45,106 nucleotides of DNA from CAYOLL01 sp964404765 [NCBI: uncultured Gemmatimonadota bacterium] (GTDB lineage: Bacteria > 4572-55): positions 1 through 45,106 of the forward strand of contig CAYOLL010000035.1 of the NCBI GenBank assembly GCA_964404765.1. Direction: 5' to 3'. The notes under the pieces are model-generated. The model saw only the letters and a program-made list of their open reading frames with translations. It searched no databases and had not been told where the DNA came from. Below, in pieces: positions 36,961 to 44,722 of the stretch (position 1 is the first letter of the stretch; every line of letters starts with the position of its first letter). Made by a program: the position numbers and the translations under genes.

Positions 36961-37079
36961 ATCACTAGTGGTGTTTGGCTTAAGTTCGTGTGAACTTACA
37001 GATGCCATCTTTTGAAAAGATGGCATCTGTCCCGCGTTGAAAAAGTTCACACGAACTTCTGCCTAACAACACTAGTGAT
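36961..37079. repeat. 119-bp nested three-tier palindrome
   Basis: Outer arms ATCACTAGTGGTGTT (36961-36975) and 37065-37079 pair with one mismatch. Middle arms AAGTTCGTGTGAACTT (36982-36997) and 37043-37058 pair perfectly, and each is itself a hairpin (AAGTTC/GAACTT). Inner arms CAGATGCCATCTTTT (36999-37013) and 37015-37029 pair perfectly around one base. The element can fold either as one long stem or as several small hairpins. It lies between the convergent DUF2723 and BatA-like genes. Confidence 0.92.
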
Positions 37080-37122
37080 TCGAGCATGATTCTATTTCTG
37101 GGAAATGGAGTTCGTTCGGCAA

Positions 37123-39246
37123 TTAAATACCAACAACCGGCTCTAACTTCTTCTCCCGTCCGAGCGACCAGGCCAGGCCCAATTCTACCAGCAACAGCAG
37201 GAAGACAACCCACAGGAAAGGCTTCCACAATTCCCGGCCAAAGCGAATCTGCAGTACTTTATCTTTTAGCGAATCGTTACCGGATACAAAGACCACGTTT
37301 TGATCGGGAAAGCGCGTCATTAAATCCGCCGGGTTAGATCGTGTCAAGTTGGCCTCGCTCACATCCACATTGACGGCAAACTGCCCGACGGTTTCGCTGC
37401 CTACTCGCCAGGCATAAATTCCGATTTCGTCGGTCTCCGTAAAACGCAGCACGGATTGATTGCTTTTTAGTTCCGGGCTGACTTTGACCACATCGCCGGA
37501 TGGCTTAACGCAGGCGGTTTCCGCGCCTAATGGAATATTAGCTACTTCACGCGTAGCCGGGCTGCCAACCGTTAGTGTTTGCGCCGCACCGCCGCCCAAT
37601 CCCAGAAACTGAATGGCACGATGCATCAGCGGCACAAAGCCGGCGCGAATCGGCAAACTATTCCATTTGTTATCTAAAGATGTTGGTAATACCGCCACAA
37701 AGCCGCGGCCCATTTCGCGTGTCAGTAATGCCGGCATCTGATTATTGTAGGCCACGGGAATGGCGACGCCTTTTTCCGGCAGAATTTCAAAAGTGCGATT
37801 AAACTGGAGCGACTGAAAAGGGTTGTCGCTATCCTTAAATGCTTGAAAAATATAGTGTTGAAAATCAATCTTTCCCCAACTGAAGAACGCCCCTTCCTCG
37901 CCGCCGCGCAGCGATTTTATTTTGGCCGGCAGAAATGTTGGCAGCAAAGTCTCGTTGTAATAACGCACATCGGATTGATCGCCCAGAACGATCATCAAGC
38001 CGCCGCCATCGGTGACAAATCGCTCCAGCATTGCAGTTTGGCCGGCGCTTAACTCTTTAACATTAGACAGGATAACGACCTGATAGGCGCTGAGCTGCAC
38101 CGCGCCCATATCAGTCGTCTTTTTAACCGTTGGAATAATGCGGGTTTCACCCTTACCCAATGGATTTAACACGCTTTGCAGAAAAAAGCTGTTGGGAGCT
38201 TCGTCTGCTATATCGTCCGCTACGATCAAAGCCTGTACTTCTCCCCGAATATCCAGCGCAAAATAGCGCCGATTGTCTGCAATCAAGGCATCATCCGGCA
38301 TTTCCACATAGCCGGCATAAGGTTTCGCTTCTTCAAAAGTCATGCTCATTTGACCGCTGGTATAGCCTCCCGGCGCACCGGATATGCCAACCTGACTTTT
38401 TTTGAGGCCATTTACATATAATTCCAATAACTGATTGTCCACTTCATGCTGTGAGCCATTAAACACGCCGGCCGTAAAGCGGATCGGACGATCGGCAAAT
38501 AGAAGTTGATTCGCATAGTCAACATGGTCGATATAAATATTTTGTGGATTTTTCTCACCCACGTCGATAATAAACAGGCGATTTTTATCCTTAAAGGAAG
38601 GCCAGACGATTTCCGCAGTATCCCAGGCGGCAGCCTGTAAATCCGTAATCAAATAGATTTCTTTATTTAGATTATTGGATGTATCCAGCAGTGTATCGGC
38701 CAGAATAACACTGCTCAGAAGCTGACCCTTGGCCATCGAGACCCCATGACTATTAATTAACTCCCGGATCAAACTAAAATTGTGAGTTGGCTGATCAAAA
38801 ACAGGCGCGTCGGGCCTGGAAGTAAAAATCACGTTGGCGTCGTCACTTTCTTTTAGAAAATCAATCAACGCCAATGCACGTTGCCGGGTTCGATTAAAAA
38901 GTGTGCCGTCATTGGCTTCATAGCCCAGACTAAAAGAATCATCAACTACAATGACAATGGACGTCGCCGAGTGGGCGCCGACATCGCCGCCAAAAGAGCC
39001 TTTTAACGCCGGTCGGGCCATCGCCAGCGCCAGAAAAGCCACGATGGCCATTCTTACCAGCAGCAGTAGAATTTCGCGAATGCGCATCCGCCGCATCTGT
39101 TTTTTTTGCAGTGGCGTCAGATACTTGAGTGTGCTGAACGGAATAATTTTGATGCGCCGGCGGTTGAGCAGATGAATCAACAAAGGTAGTAAAGCGCCCA
39201 ACAGCCCAATCAAAAATGTGGAATTAAGAAATGTTAAATCAAACAT
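37123..39246 (-). CDS. BatA-type vWA domain membrane protein
   Basis: A 707-aa protein. The N-terminal TIGR02226/BatA anchor is clear: FLIGLLGALLPLLIHLLNRR, then IPFSTLKYLTPLQKKQMRRM and a second TM (LLLLVRMAIVAFLALAMARP). A von Willebrand A domain follows with a MIDAS motif D-x-S-x-S in VIVVDDSFSLG (about residue 100). A long periplasmic part has a glutamine-amidotransferase-like region (YQVVILSNVKELSAGQ, VTDGGGLMIVLGDQSD), and a C-terminal TM is near 675-695 (LWKPFLWVVFLLLLVELGLAW). Such proteins belong to the Bat/aerotolerance operon in Bacteroidota-like bacteria, but here MoxR and BatB/D genes are absent. AGGATA precedes the ATG at 39246. Confidence 0.9.
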   Translation of the reverse strand: MFDLTFLNSTFLIGLLGALLPLLIHLLNRRRIKIIPFSTLKYLTPLQKKQMRRMRIREILLLLVRMAIVAFLALAMARPALKGSFGGDVGAHSATSIVIVVDDSFSLGYEANDGTLFNRTRQRALALIDFLKESDDANVIFTSRPDAPVFDQPTHNFSLIRELINSHGVSMAKGQLLSSVILADTLLDTSNNLNKEIYLITDLQAAAWDTAEIVWPSFKDKNRLFIIDVGEKNPQNIYIDHVDYANQLLFADRPIRFTAGVFNGSQHEVDNQLLELYVNGLKKSQVGISGAPGGYTSGQMSMTFEEAKPYAGYVEMPDDALIADNRRYFALDIRGEVQALIVADDIADEAPNSFFLQSVLNPLGKGETRIIPTVKKTTDMGAVQLSAYQVVILSNVKELSAGQTAMLERFVTDGGGLMIVLGDQSDVRYYNETLLPTFLPAKIKSLRGGEEGAFFSWGKIDFQHYIFQAFKDSDNPFQSLQFNRTFEILPEKGVAIPVAYNNQMPALLTREMGRGFVAVLPTSLDNKWNSLPIRAGFVPLMHRAIQFLGLGGGAAQTLTVGSPATREVANIPLGAETACVKPSGDVVKVSPELKSNQSVLRFTETDEIGIYAWRVGSETVGQFAVNVDVSEANLTRSNPADLMTRFPDQNVVFVSGNDSLKDKVLQIRFGRELWKPFLWVVFLLLLVELGLAWSLGREKKLEPVVGI

Positions 39247-39310
39247 GAAGTATCCTTAAGATGTTCTGAACCATTTATTGTCGTTATTACAAACGCAATA
39301 GCCTAATAAC

Positions 39311-39491
39311 TTCATGCCTGAATTGTTCATAATTTTTGCCACAAAGACTCTAAGGCACAAAGGGATAAAAAGTTATAGAGTTCAATCCCAAAAATAAATT
39401 TTTGAGAGTATTTTTTTCAAAACGCCTAAACCCTAATTTTATAAGCCTTTGTGACTTGGTGACTTTGTGGCCTGAATTATTCAGGCATGAA
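39311..39491. repeat. Long imperfect inverted repeat of the GCCACAAAG type
   Basis: The left arm has TTCATGCCTGAATTGTTCA followed by GCCACAAAG and GGCACAAAGG. The right arm carries the inverse: CCTTTGTG, CTTTGTGGC, then CCTGAATTATTCAGGCATGAA. The 39347-39440 interior is AT-rich and non-coding. The stretch 39247-39631 has no convincing gene. The same flavour of repeat recurs at 41922-42046 and 44589-44722. Confidence 0.82.
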
Positions 39492-39631
39492 ACTTAGCGC
39501 ATTTTATGACGTTGTAAAGCGTAATAAACTTTTCAGGATAATGGAATAAAACAAGCCGTGTTAAAACTCTTGAACAAACAGTGTTCAGCTTCCATCTTAT
39601 TTCGACAATTGGATTGAACACCGGAGGAAAT

Positions 39632-40015
39632 ATGAGCGATTTTATTATCTTTTTAGAACGAATCGAAGAACCCACTGTTGCTTTGATCGTTCATCTGGCT
39701 GGGACATTTGACACGAATGGGATCGAAAAATTCAAAGAAGTCATTATCCCGTGCTTTAGTGAAAATAATTTGCGTTTTATTGTTGACTGTCAAAACCTGA
39801 CCTATGTGAATAGCGCAGCTATTAAAGAGCTTTTGCGAATTTATCAATTTACCACGCAAAAACGTGGCGCACTGGCCTTGATTGGGGTTAACACGCATAT
39901 TTACGAAGTGCTCAATTTGATCGGTCTCACCGAAATTATCCCGGTTTACAAAACCCGTGAAGATGCGCTTAAAGCTTTTACTACCCCGCCAAAAAAGCGC
40001 TTCTTTCAGGATTAA
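39632..40015 (+). CDS. STAS-domain anti-sigma factor antagonist
   Basis: A 127-aa STAS protein of the SpoIIAA/RsbV type. It has LIVHLAGTFDTNGIEKFKEV, the phosphorylation-site region YVNSAAIKELLRIY with Ser61, and a C-terminal ALIGVNTHIYEVLNLIGL. In partner-switching systems the unphosphorylated form binds an anti-sigma kinase, and Ser phosphorylation breaks the complex. No RsbW-like kinase or PP2C phosphatase is in the window, so the partner is elsewhere. GGAGG at 39623-39627 fixes the start at 39632; the frame opens at 39581 but earlier residues do not fit the family. Confidence 0.9.
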   Translation: MSDFIIFLERIEEPTVALIVHLAGTFDTNGIEKFKEVIIPCFSENNLRFIVDCQNLTYVNSAAIKELLRIYQFTTQKRGALALIGVNTHIYEVLNLIGLTEIIPVYKTREDALKAFTTPPKKRFFQD

Positions 40016-40082
40016 GCCCGCTTATTGCCTTGTTATGGCTGTATTGTTTTTCATTGAAGAGGGCTGTTTACCCCCTGCGCCG

Positions 40083-40973
40083 TTACTTTGTTTCCGCCCG
40101 AGGATGAAAGGTTCGATGTACTTCTTTTAAATAGGTGCGATCCAAGTGGGTATAAATTTCTGTCGTTGAAATATCAGCGTGACCCAACATTTCCTGCACA
40201 GCGCGCAGATCGGCGCCACCTTCCAGCAAATGGGTGGCAAATGAATGTCGCAGTGTATGCGGGCTAACATCTTTGCCAATGCCGGCTTTGATCACATATT
40301 GACGCAAAATTTTCCAGTAGCCCATGCGTGTCAGTGGTTTCCCGCGCCAATTGACAAATATCATATCCGTCGGTTGCTTTTCGACTAATTTGGGCCGCAC
40401 TTCCTCGCGATAGCGATTCAGCCAAACGATTGCAGTTTTGCCAATTGGTACCAACCGCTCTTTGCCCCCCTTGCCAAAGCAGCGCACAAATTGCTGTTCC
40501 CAGTATATATCCTGAATCTTAACAGTAATGATTTCAGACACACGCAGACCTGTGGCATAGGCAAACTCTAATAGCGCCCGGTCACGACTGCCCAGTGGTA
40601 TTGCCACATCCGGCTGTTGCAGCAGGGTTTCAATTTCGATGACAGACAGCACAGTCGGTAATTTACGCCATAGTTTTGGGGCATCAATATATATTGTCGG
40701 GTCCCCTGTGATCTGACCATCATCTATCAAAAAATGATAAAACGTGCGCAGCGAGGATAGATTGCGTGCCAGGGACGGCGCTGCCAGTCCCATCTCACGC
40801 AAAAAAATAATAAAGCTGACGATATCATTTTGATCGGCTTTATCAAATGCTTTTTGTTGAAGCTGCAAGAAATCCAGATAGCGCTTCAGGTCGTGCTCAT
40901 AGGCCTGCCGGGTGTTGACTGCCGCGCCTTTTTCGACGGTTAGGTAGCTGAGGAAATTGGCCAGAAAAGTCAT
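40083..40973 (-). CDS. xerD: Tyrosine recombinase XerD
   Basis: A 296-aa site-specific recombinase. The N-terminal SAM-like core-binding domain (about 1-90, NTRQAYEHDLKRYLDFL) precedes the catalytic domain with all six active-site residues: Arg144 (TGLRVSEI), Lys171 (GKGGKERLVP), His239 and Arg242 (HTLRHSFATHLLEGGADL), His265 (LGHADISTT) and Tyr274 (EIYTHLD). The length and motifs fit the XerC/XerD pair that resolves chromosome dimers at dif with FtsK. XerD is chosen over XerC by overall pattern, and a closely related recombinase cannot be excluded. No dif-like site was recognised nearby. It is convergent with the STAS gene across 67 bases. Confidence 0.9.
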   Translation of the reverse strand: MTFLANFLSYLTVEKGAAVNTRQAYEHDLKRYLDFLQLQQKAFDKADQNDIVSFIIFLREMGLAAPSLARNLSSLRTFYHFLIDDGQITGDPTIYIDAPKLWRKLPTVLSVIEIETLLQQPDVAIPLGSRDRALLEFAYATGLRVSEIITVKIQDIYWEQQFVRCFGKGGKERLVPIGKTAIVWLNRYREEVRPKLVEKQPTDMIFVNWRGKPLTRMGYWKILRQYVIKAGIGKDVSPHTLRHSFATHLLEGGADLRAVQEMLGHADISTTEIYTHLDRTYLKEVHRTFHPRAETK

Positions 40974-41171
40974 AGCGTGATCAGTTGCAAAGGAAAATAT
41001 AAAATATTAAAACGCAAAATTATAAATTATAATGGCCCATGATCCATTAGACCTATTATAAAACCTTAATTTATGTGCAGTCGGTTCAATTAGCAATCAT
41101 CTTTTATACACATGATTGCCGCGTTTCCCGTGCGCAGGATATCGCAGTCTCAAGATCAATTCTTTTTAGGC

Positions 41172-41200
41172 TTGAGAAATTGCCATGTCCGCTGTATATT
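41172..41200 (+). promoter_or_regulatory. Sigma-70-type promoter upstream of the HAD phosphatase gene
   Basis: TTGAGA at 41172-41177, a 17-base spacer and TATATT at 41195-41200, 52 bases before the ATG at 41253. Each hexamer matches five of six consensus bases. Confidence 0.6.
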
Positions 41201-41252
41201 TCCAGTGTCGGAACAACCTTGATTTTGCAAATATATAAGAGCTTTCAGGACT

Positions 41253-41909
41253 ATGAAATTTCAAGCGATTATTTTTGATTTAGACGGCACGTTGCTGGAT
41301 ACAATTCTGGACTTGGCTAATTCTTTGAATTGTGTTTTGGAGCGGAACGGCTTACCTGTGCATTCGGTTTCGGCCTACAAACGCTTTGTAGGCAATGGTT
41401 TGGAGATGTTGATCCAGCGGTCGCTACCTGAAGCAGACCAAGCCAATGTGTTGCTTCAGCAGCGCTGCTTAGCGCAAATGCGCGAAGAATATGAGCGGCG
41501 CCGGATCGAAAACACGCGGCCATATCCCGGCATACCACAGTTACTAACCGCTTTAACAGAACGTGGCTTGCTGCTGAGCATTTTATCCAATAAGCAGCAA
41601 TATTTTACCACTCAGATTGTGCAAAAATTGTTGGCCGATTGGCCTTTTGTCATTGTTTTAGGAGCACGCGAGGGCGTCCCAAAAAAGCCGGACCCTACGG
41701 CCGCTTTAGAAATTGCCAACCAATTGGGAGTTCCGCCGCCGCATTTCCTTTATGTCGGCGACAGTGGGGTGGACATGCAGACCGCAGTCGGAGCCGGGAT
41801 GTCGGCAGTTGGCGTAACATGGGGATTTCGCGAAGAGGTTGAATTGTGGGAAAACGGCGCAAAGTGGGTGATTCACCAACCATTAGAGCTGCTTACGCTG
41901 TTAAGTTAA
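41253..41909 (+). CDS. HAD-superfamily phosphatase, phosphoglycolate phosphatase-like
   Basis: A 218-aa HAD hydrolase with a subfamily I helical cap. Motif 1 is FDLDGTLLDT (Asp9 nucleophile, Asp11), motif 2 LSNKQ, motif 3 the Lys of KKPDPTAA, and motif 4 YVGDSGVDMQTA. The cap region (about 15-85) and the GVTWGFREEVEL end resemble Gph phosphoglycolate phosphatases, but substrate range within this group is broad, so no symbol is given. AGGA precedes the ATG, and a good promoter lies 52 bases upstream. It is followed by an inverted-repeat element rather than a clear terminator. Confidence 0.9.
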   Translation: MKFQAIIFDLDGTLLDTILDLANSLNCVLERNGLPVHSVSAYKRFVGNGLEMLIQRSLPEADQANVLLQQRCLAQMREEYERRRIENTRPYPGIPQLLTALTERGLLLSILSNKQQYFTTQIVQKLLADWPFVIVLGAREGVPKKPDPTAALEIANQLGVPPPHFLYVGDSGVDMQTAVGAGMSAVGVTWGFREEVELWENGAKWVIHQPLELLTLLS

Positions 41910-41921
41910 TTAATAGGTAGG

Positions 41922-42046
41922 TATACTTTCACTTTCACAGGGCATAATTTTTCACTTCGCCACGAAGACACAAAGTCACGAAAAAAGCAAAAATAAAGAC
42001 TTTTCTTCGTGTCTTCGAGTAAAACCTTGTGCCCGTTGAAAGTATA
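41922..42046. repeat. Long imperfect inverted repeat of the CACGAAGACAC type
   Basis: The left arm reads TATACTTTCACTTTCACAGGGCA, then GCCACGAAGACACAAAG. The right arm carries the inverse: TTCGTGTCTTCG, then TTGTGCCCGTTGAAAGTATA. The arms pair with several mismatches. It lies between the HAD and isoaspartyl methyltransferase genes, with its right end 26 bases before the methyltransferase ATG, so it may act as a terminator or leader hairpin. Confidence 0.8.
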
Positions 42047-42072
42047 ATATTGATGAATGAAGAGGAGGATCA

Positions 42073-42786
42073 ATGCGGAAAATTTACACAGGATGGATAA
42101 TCTTGGTAATGATGAGCTCATCCGCTTCATGGCTGCGAGCAAATGAAGATGATTCATACGAAAAACTGCGTTTTGAGATGGTTGAGCATGTTCGTTCCCG
42201 AGGGATCATGGATAGCCTGACCTTGCAGGCCATGTGCAAGGTTCCCCGGCATCATTTTGTTTCCGATGAGTGGCAGCATCAGGCATATAATGATCATCCG
42301 TTGCCGATAGGTTTTTCCCAAACAATTTCGCAACCCTATCTTGTCGCATATATGACCGAGCAGCTGAATTTAAAAGGCGGCGAAAAAGTGCTGGAAGTCG
42401 GCACAGGCTCCGGGTATCAAGCGGCTATGCTAGCAGAAATTGCGGACTCGGTGTTTACAATCGAGATCATTGACTCGCTGTCGCTTCATGCACAGCACAT
42501 ATTGCAGCAGGAAGGTTACGCGAATGTATTTTGCAAAATCGGGGATGGCTATGACGGCTGGCCGGAACAGGCGCCGTTTGATCGCATCATTGTTACAGCG
42601 GCGCCAAATGCAGTTCCGCAACCTCTGCTCGATCAATTGAAATGTGGTGGGCGAATGATCATTCCTTTGGGAGGCTTTTGGCAAAATTTATATTTAATCA
42701 CTAAGGATGACGCCGGTCAAATTACCCAAAAGTCTATCTTACCGGTAAGGTTTGTGCCGATGCGTGGGAAAGCAAAAGAAGAGTAA
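42073..42786 (+). CDS. pcm: Protein-L-isoaspartate O-methyltransferase with signal peptide
   Basis: A 237-aa protein. Residues 1-24 look like a signal peptide (TGWIILVMMSSSASWLRA) before the mature PCMT domain, which suggests a periplasmic location. The domain has MCKVPRHHFVSDEW, the substrate motif PIGFSQTISQPYLVAYM, the SAM-binding motif VLEVGTGSGYQAAML, DRIIVTAAPNAVP and a late GGRMIIPLG. The enzyme methylates isoaspartyl residues in damaged proteins so they can reform aspartate. SAM is cytoplasmic, so an exported form raises a cofactor question, although exported PCMT-like proteins are known in other bacteria. GGAGG at 42064-42068 supports the ATG at 42073. Confidence 0.9.
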   Translation: MRKIYTGWIILVMMSSSASWLRANEDDSYEKLRFEMVEHVRSRGIMDSLTLQAMCKVPRHHFVSDEWQHQAYNDHPLPIGFSQTISQPYLVAYMTEQLNLKGGEKVLEVGTGSGYQAAMLAEIADSVFTIEIIDSLSLHAQHILQQEGYANVFCKIGDGYDGWPEQAPFDRIIVTAAPNAVPQPLLDQLKCGGRMIIPLGGFWQNLYLITKDDAGQITQKSILPVRFVPMRGKAKEE

Positions 42787-42832
42787 TGCTATAGCAGTTA
42801 AGAAAATGTTTTGGGGGACGAGACCAGCTATT

Positions 42833-42895
42833 TGTAGCACAGATTAGCAATCTGTGCCCATCCCCACAAAGCACAGATTGCTAATCTGTGCTACA
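42833..42895. repeat. Perfect 25-bp inverted repeat, double-hairpin (TGTAGCACAGATT type)
   Basis: 42833-42857 and 42871-42895 are exact inverses around 13 bases. Each arm is itself a hairpin: GCACAGATT and AATCTGTGC around AGC or GCT. It could act as a bidirectional transcription barrier between the convergent methyltransferase and response-regulator genes, but it lacks a T-run. Repeats of this look are scattered in intergenic regions of many bacterial genomes. Confidence 0.93.
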
Positions 42896-42930
42896 TCATC
42901 GCCAAAAACCATATCTTAAACACTGTATCA

Positions 42931-43866
42931 TTAAACGATGTGAACAATTTGTTCTGTGATTAAATATTCAAAGCCCTGATAAAGCTCTAATTCATTAAAA
43001 AGACAGCGACGTGTAATTTCTTTGACCGAATGATCGCCATCAATCAGCATCAGCACCTTTTGGTAAACATCCGGCACTTCGTGTCTGGCCAAAACCTCCT
43101 GATCGGTGACCAGAACCTGATCGTCCAATCCCAACTCAATTCTTATTTTTTCAGTTTCGTCAATCAGGCGCATTCCTTCCATCATGAGCGCCTGCGGACT
43201 GTCGTAGATAAGTTTTTCAACCTCTATGGGGCACTCTTTAAACTCAAATTTACCCCGCTTCCATTTTAGCATCCGATAGACTGCCAATTCGCCTTTCAGG
43301 TTGCGATATGACGCATTCACGATTTTGCCGTTATCAATGTAAAGCTTGCCACTGTCGGAATCGCCATCAAGCGTAATCACACCGGTACGCCAGCCCATTT
43401 CCATAACTTGTAACAGATCGGGCAAAGGCATTTGTTCCAAATTGCCAAATATACCTCCACTTTCATTTGTCGTTTTCGATACACGCGCATTGGCTTCGAC
43501 GCGAACTAAAACCATCTTAACCCGGGCGACTAACTCCTGAATATGAAAAGGCTTGGTTAGGTAATCATCCGCCCCCATCTCCAGACCACGAATTTTGTCG
43601 TCAACTGTGGCGCGGGCCGTTAGAAAAATGAAAGGTATCGAACGGGTTTGGGCATCAGCCCGGGCCAGCTTAAGCACTTCAAAACCATTTTTGCCTGGCA
43701 TCATGACATCGGAAATAATCAAATCCGGTAAATTTTTCTTAAGCATGGCCCAAGCCTCATCGCCATCGTGAGCCATCAGAACACGGTGACCCTGACCTTC
43801 GAGTGGAATTTGGATGAGTTTAAGAATATGCTTTTCGTCATCGGCAACTAAAATGGTGTGTTTCAT
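42931..43866 (-). CDS. Response regulator with C-terminal DUF4388 (PATAN) domain
   Basis: A 311-aa protein. Residues 1-120 form a receiver domain with Asp9-Asp10, the phosphoacceptor Asp53 (LIISDVMMPGKNG), Thr in FLTARA and Lys in YLTKPF. After a short linker, residues about 140-215 form a DUF4388/PATAN domain (LEQMPLPDLLQVMEMG, GKLYIDNGKIVNASY). The last about 90 residues are helical and resemble a winged-helix-like DprA/ParB-type tail often found with DUF4388. PATAN domains mediate protein-protein interactions in motility and development regulators, so this probably signals by protein contact rather than DNA binding. The ATG at 43866 fits the family start; a frame extension to 43899 does not. 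Confidence 0.88.
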   Translation of the reverse strand: MKHTILVADDEKHILKLIQIPLEGQGHRVLMAHDGDEAWAMLKKNLPDLIISDVMMPGKNGFEVLKLARADAQTRSIPFIFLTARATVDDKIRGLEMGADDYLTKPFHIQELVARVKMVLVRVEANARVSKTTNESGGIFGNLEQMPLPDLLQVMEMGWRTGVITLDGDSDSGKLYIDNGKIVNASYRNLKGELAVYRMLKWKRGKFEFKECPIEVEKLIYDSPQALMMEGMRLIDETEKIRIELGLDDQVLVTDQEVLARHEVPDVYQKVLMLIDGDHSVKEITRRCLFNELELYQGFEYLITEQIVHIV

Positions 43867-44194
43867 ATATGAAAATCTTACCCATAATTTTTTGTGCAAA
43901 GGGCACGGTGACTATCTATCTATATATATATATATATATACGATCTCGTTTTAGCAATTTTTGTGGTAAAAGCCCAAAAATTCTATGCTATCCGGACGAA
44001 CCTGTCAAGTCATTTGTCAAAAAGAAAGATGTGCAATTTAAACTTTAAGGCTCATGTAACCTTTTTACGGAAAAACGATGCTATTCCGGCGCGTTTTTAG
44101 CCAAAATCTTGTCGTGACACAAGCCGTAAGATGCCGGATAAAAGCATTCCGGCATGAAAATCTCCGCTTTAGTAAAACTGTGCAAGAGCCAACT
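43867..44194. other. Gene-free spacer with a weak hairpin
   Basis: This 328-bp spacer holds no convincing gene. It contains the TA tract at 43921-43940 and a hairpin at 44131-44155 (ATGCCGG/CCGGCAT) without a T-run, 40 bases downstream of the CcmD-like gene, which may be a weak terminator for it. The promoter of the response-regulator gene must lie near the TA tract, but no hexamers stood out. Confidence 0.5.
43921..43940. repeat. (TA)10 dinucleotide tract upstream of the response-regulator gene
   Basis: Ten exact TA repeats, 55 bases upstream of the minus-strand start at 43866. Tracts of this kind can change length by slippage and alter promoter spacing; here this is only a possibility. Confidence 0.95.
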
Positions 44195-44572
44195 TTATTC
44201 AGACAAGCCGGAGGTTTTAATCGTACTGCGCAACTTTTCAATTTCTTCGAGGAGTTGCTTAATGCGCGAAAACTGATTAAAAATGAAGCCAAAAACAACA
44301 ACCCAGATAATTGCGTACGCCGCATAAAAATAGTTGATATTCCGGCGTTCCTGAGCTACTTGCTTAACGGCTTTGGCAGTCTCTTCTTCCAGTTGACCGA
44401 TGCGTGTCCGAAACAAAATGTTTTCCTGACTTAAGTTCGCCAGCTCACTTTGCAGGGAATCTGTTGAGGCGTTTTGGGCAAAGGCATGTTTTGCGGAAAC
44501 CGTCAAACCGCTCATTAGCATCAAAAACATTAAAATATAACGCACATTTTTAAATTTAGACATATACCGCAT
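44195..44572 (-). CDS. CcmD-family-like protein with signal peptide and coiled coil
   Basis: A 125-aa protein. It has a signal peptide (about 1-27, ending KHAFA), a coiled coil (about 30-70, LQSELANLSQENILFRTRIG), a TM helix in YFYAAYAIIWVVVFGFIFNQ and a cytoplasmic-type helix LLEEIEKLRSTI. The Y-A-A-Y-A-I-I-W segment with a charged helix after it matches the CcmD family of haem-exporter accessory proteins, normally about 50-70 residues with no periplasmic coiled coil. No ccm genes are in the window. AAAGGA six bases upstream supports the ATG at 44572; an ATG at 44563 is also possible. Confidence 0.68.
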   Translation of the reverse strand: MRYMSKFKNVRYILMFLMLMSGLTVSAKHAFAQNASTDSLQSELANLSQENILFRTRIGQLEEETAKAVKQVAQERRNINYFYAAYAIIWVVVFGFIFNQFSRIKQLLEEIEKLRSTIKTSGLSE

Positions 44573-44588
44573 AGTAATCCTTTCTATC

Positions 44589-44722
44589 AATGAGTCCGCT
44601 CTAAAAGCTATTGAACCACGAAATACTCGAAATACACAAAATTGTAACATGTTTAAAATAAAAGCGTTATGAATTTTGTTTTTTGTTTTTCGTGTATTTC
44701 GTAATTTTTAGAGTGAACTCAT
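44589..44722. repeat. Long imperfect inverted repeat of the ACGAAATAC type
   Basis: The left arm reads ATGAGTCCGCTCTAAAA, then ACGAAATACTCGAAATACAC. The right arm carries the inverse: TTTTCGTGTATTTCGT, then TTTTTAGAGTGAACTCAT. It lies immediately upstream of the CcmD-like gene (minus strand) and may include its leader or promoter. It is the third member of the same loose family as 39311-39491 and 41922-42046. Confidence 0.8.

Noticed and set aside
36714-36965. 83-codon minus-strand open frame in the palindrome-rich gap
   Set aside because: It runs through a hairpin repeat, has no ribosome binding site and no coding character.
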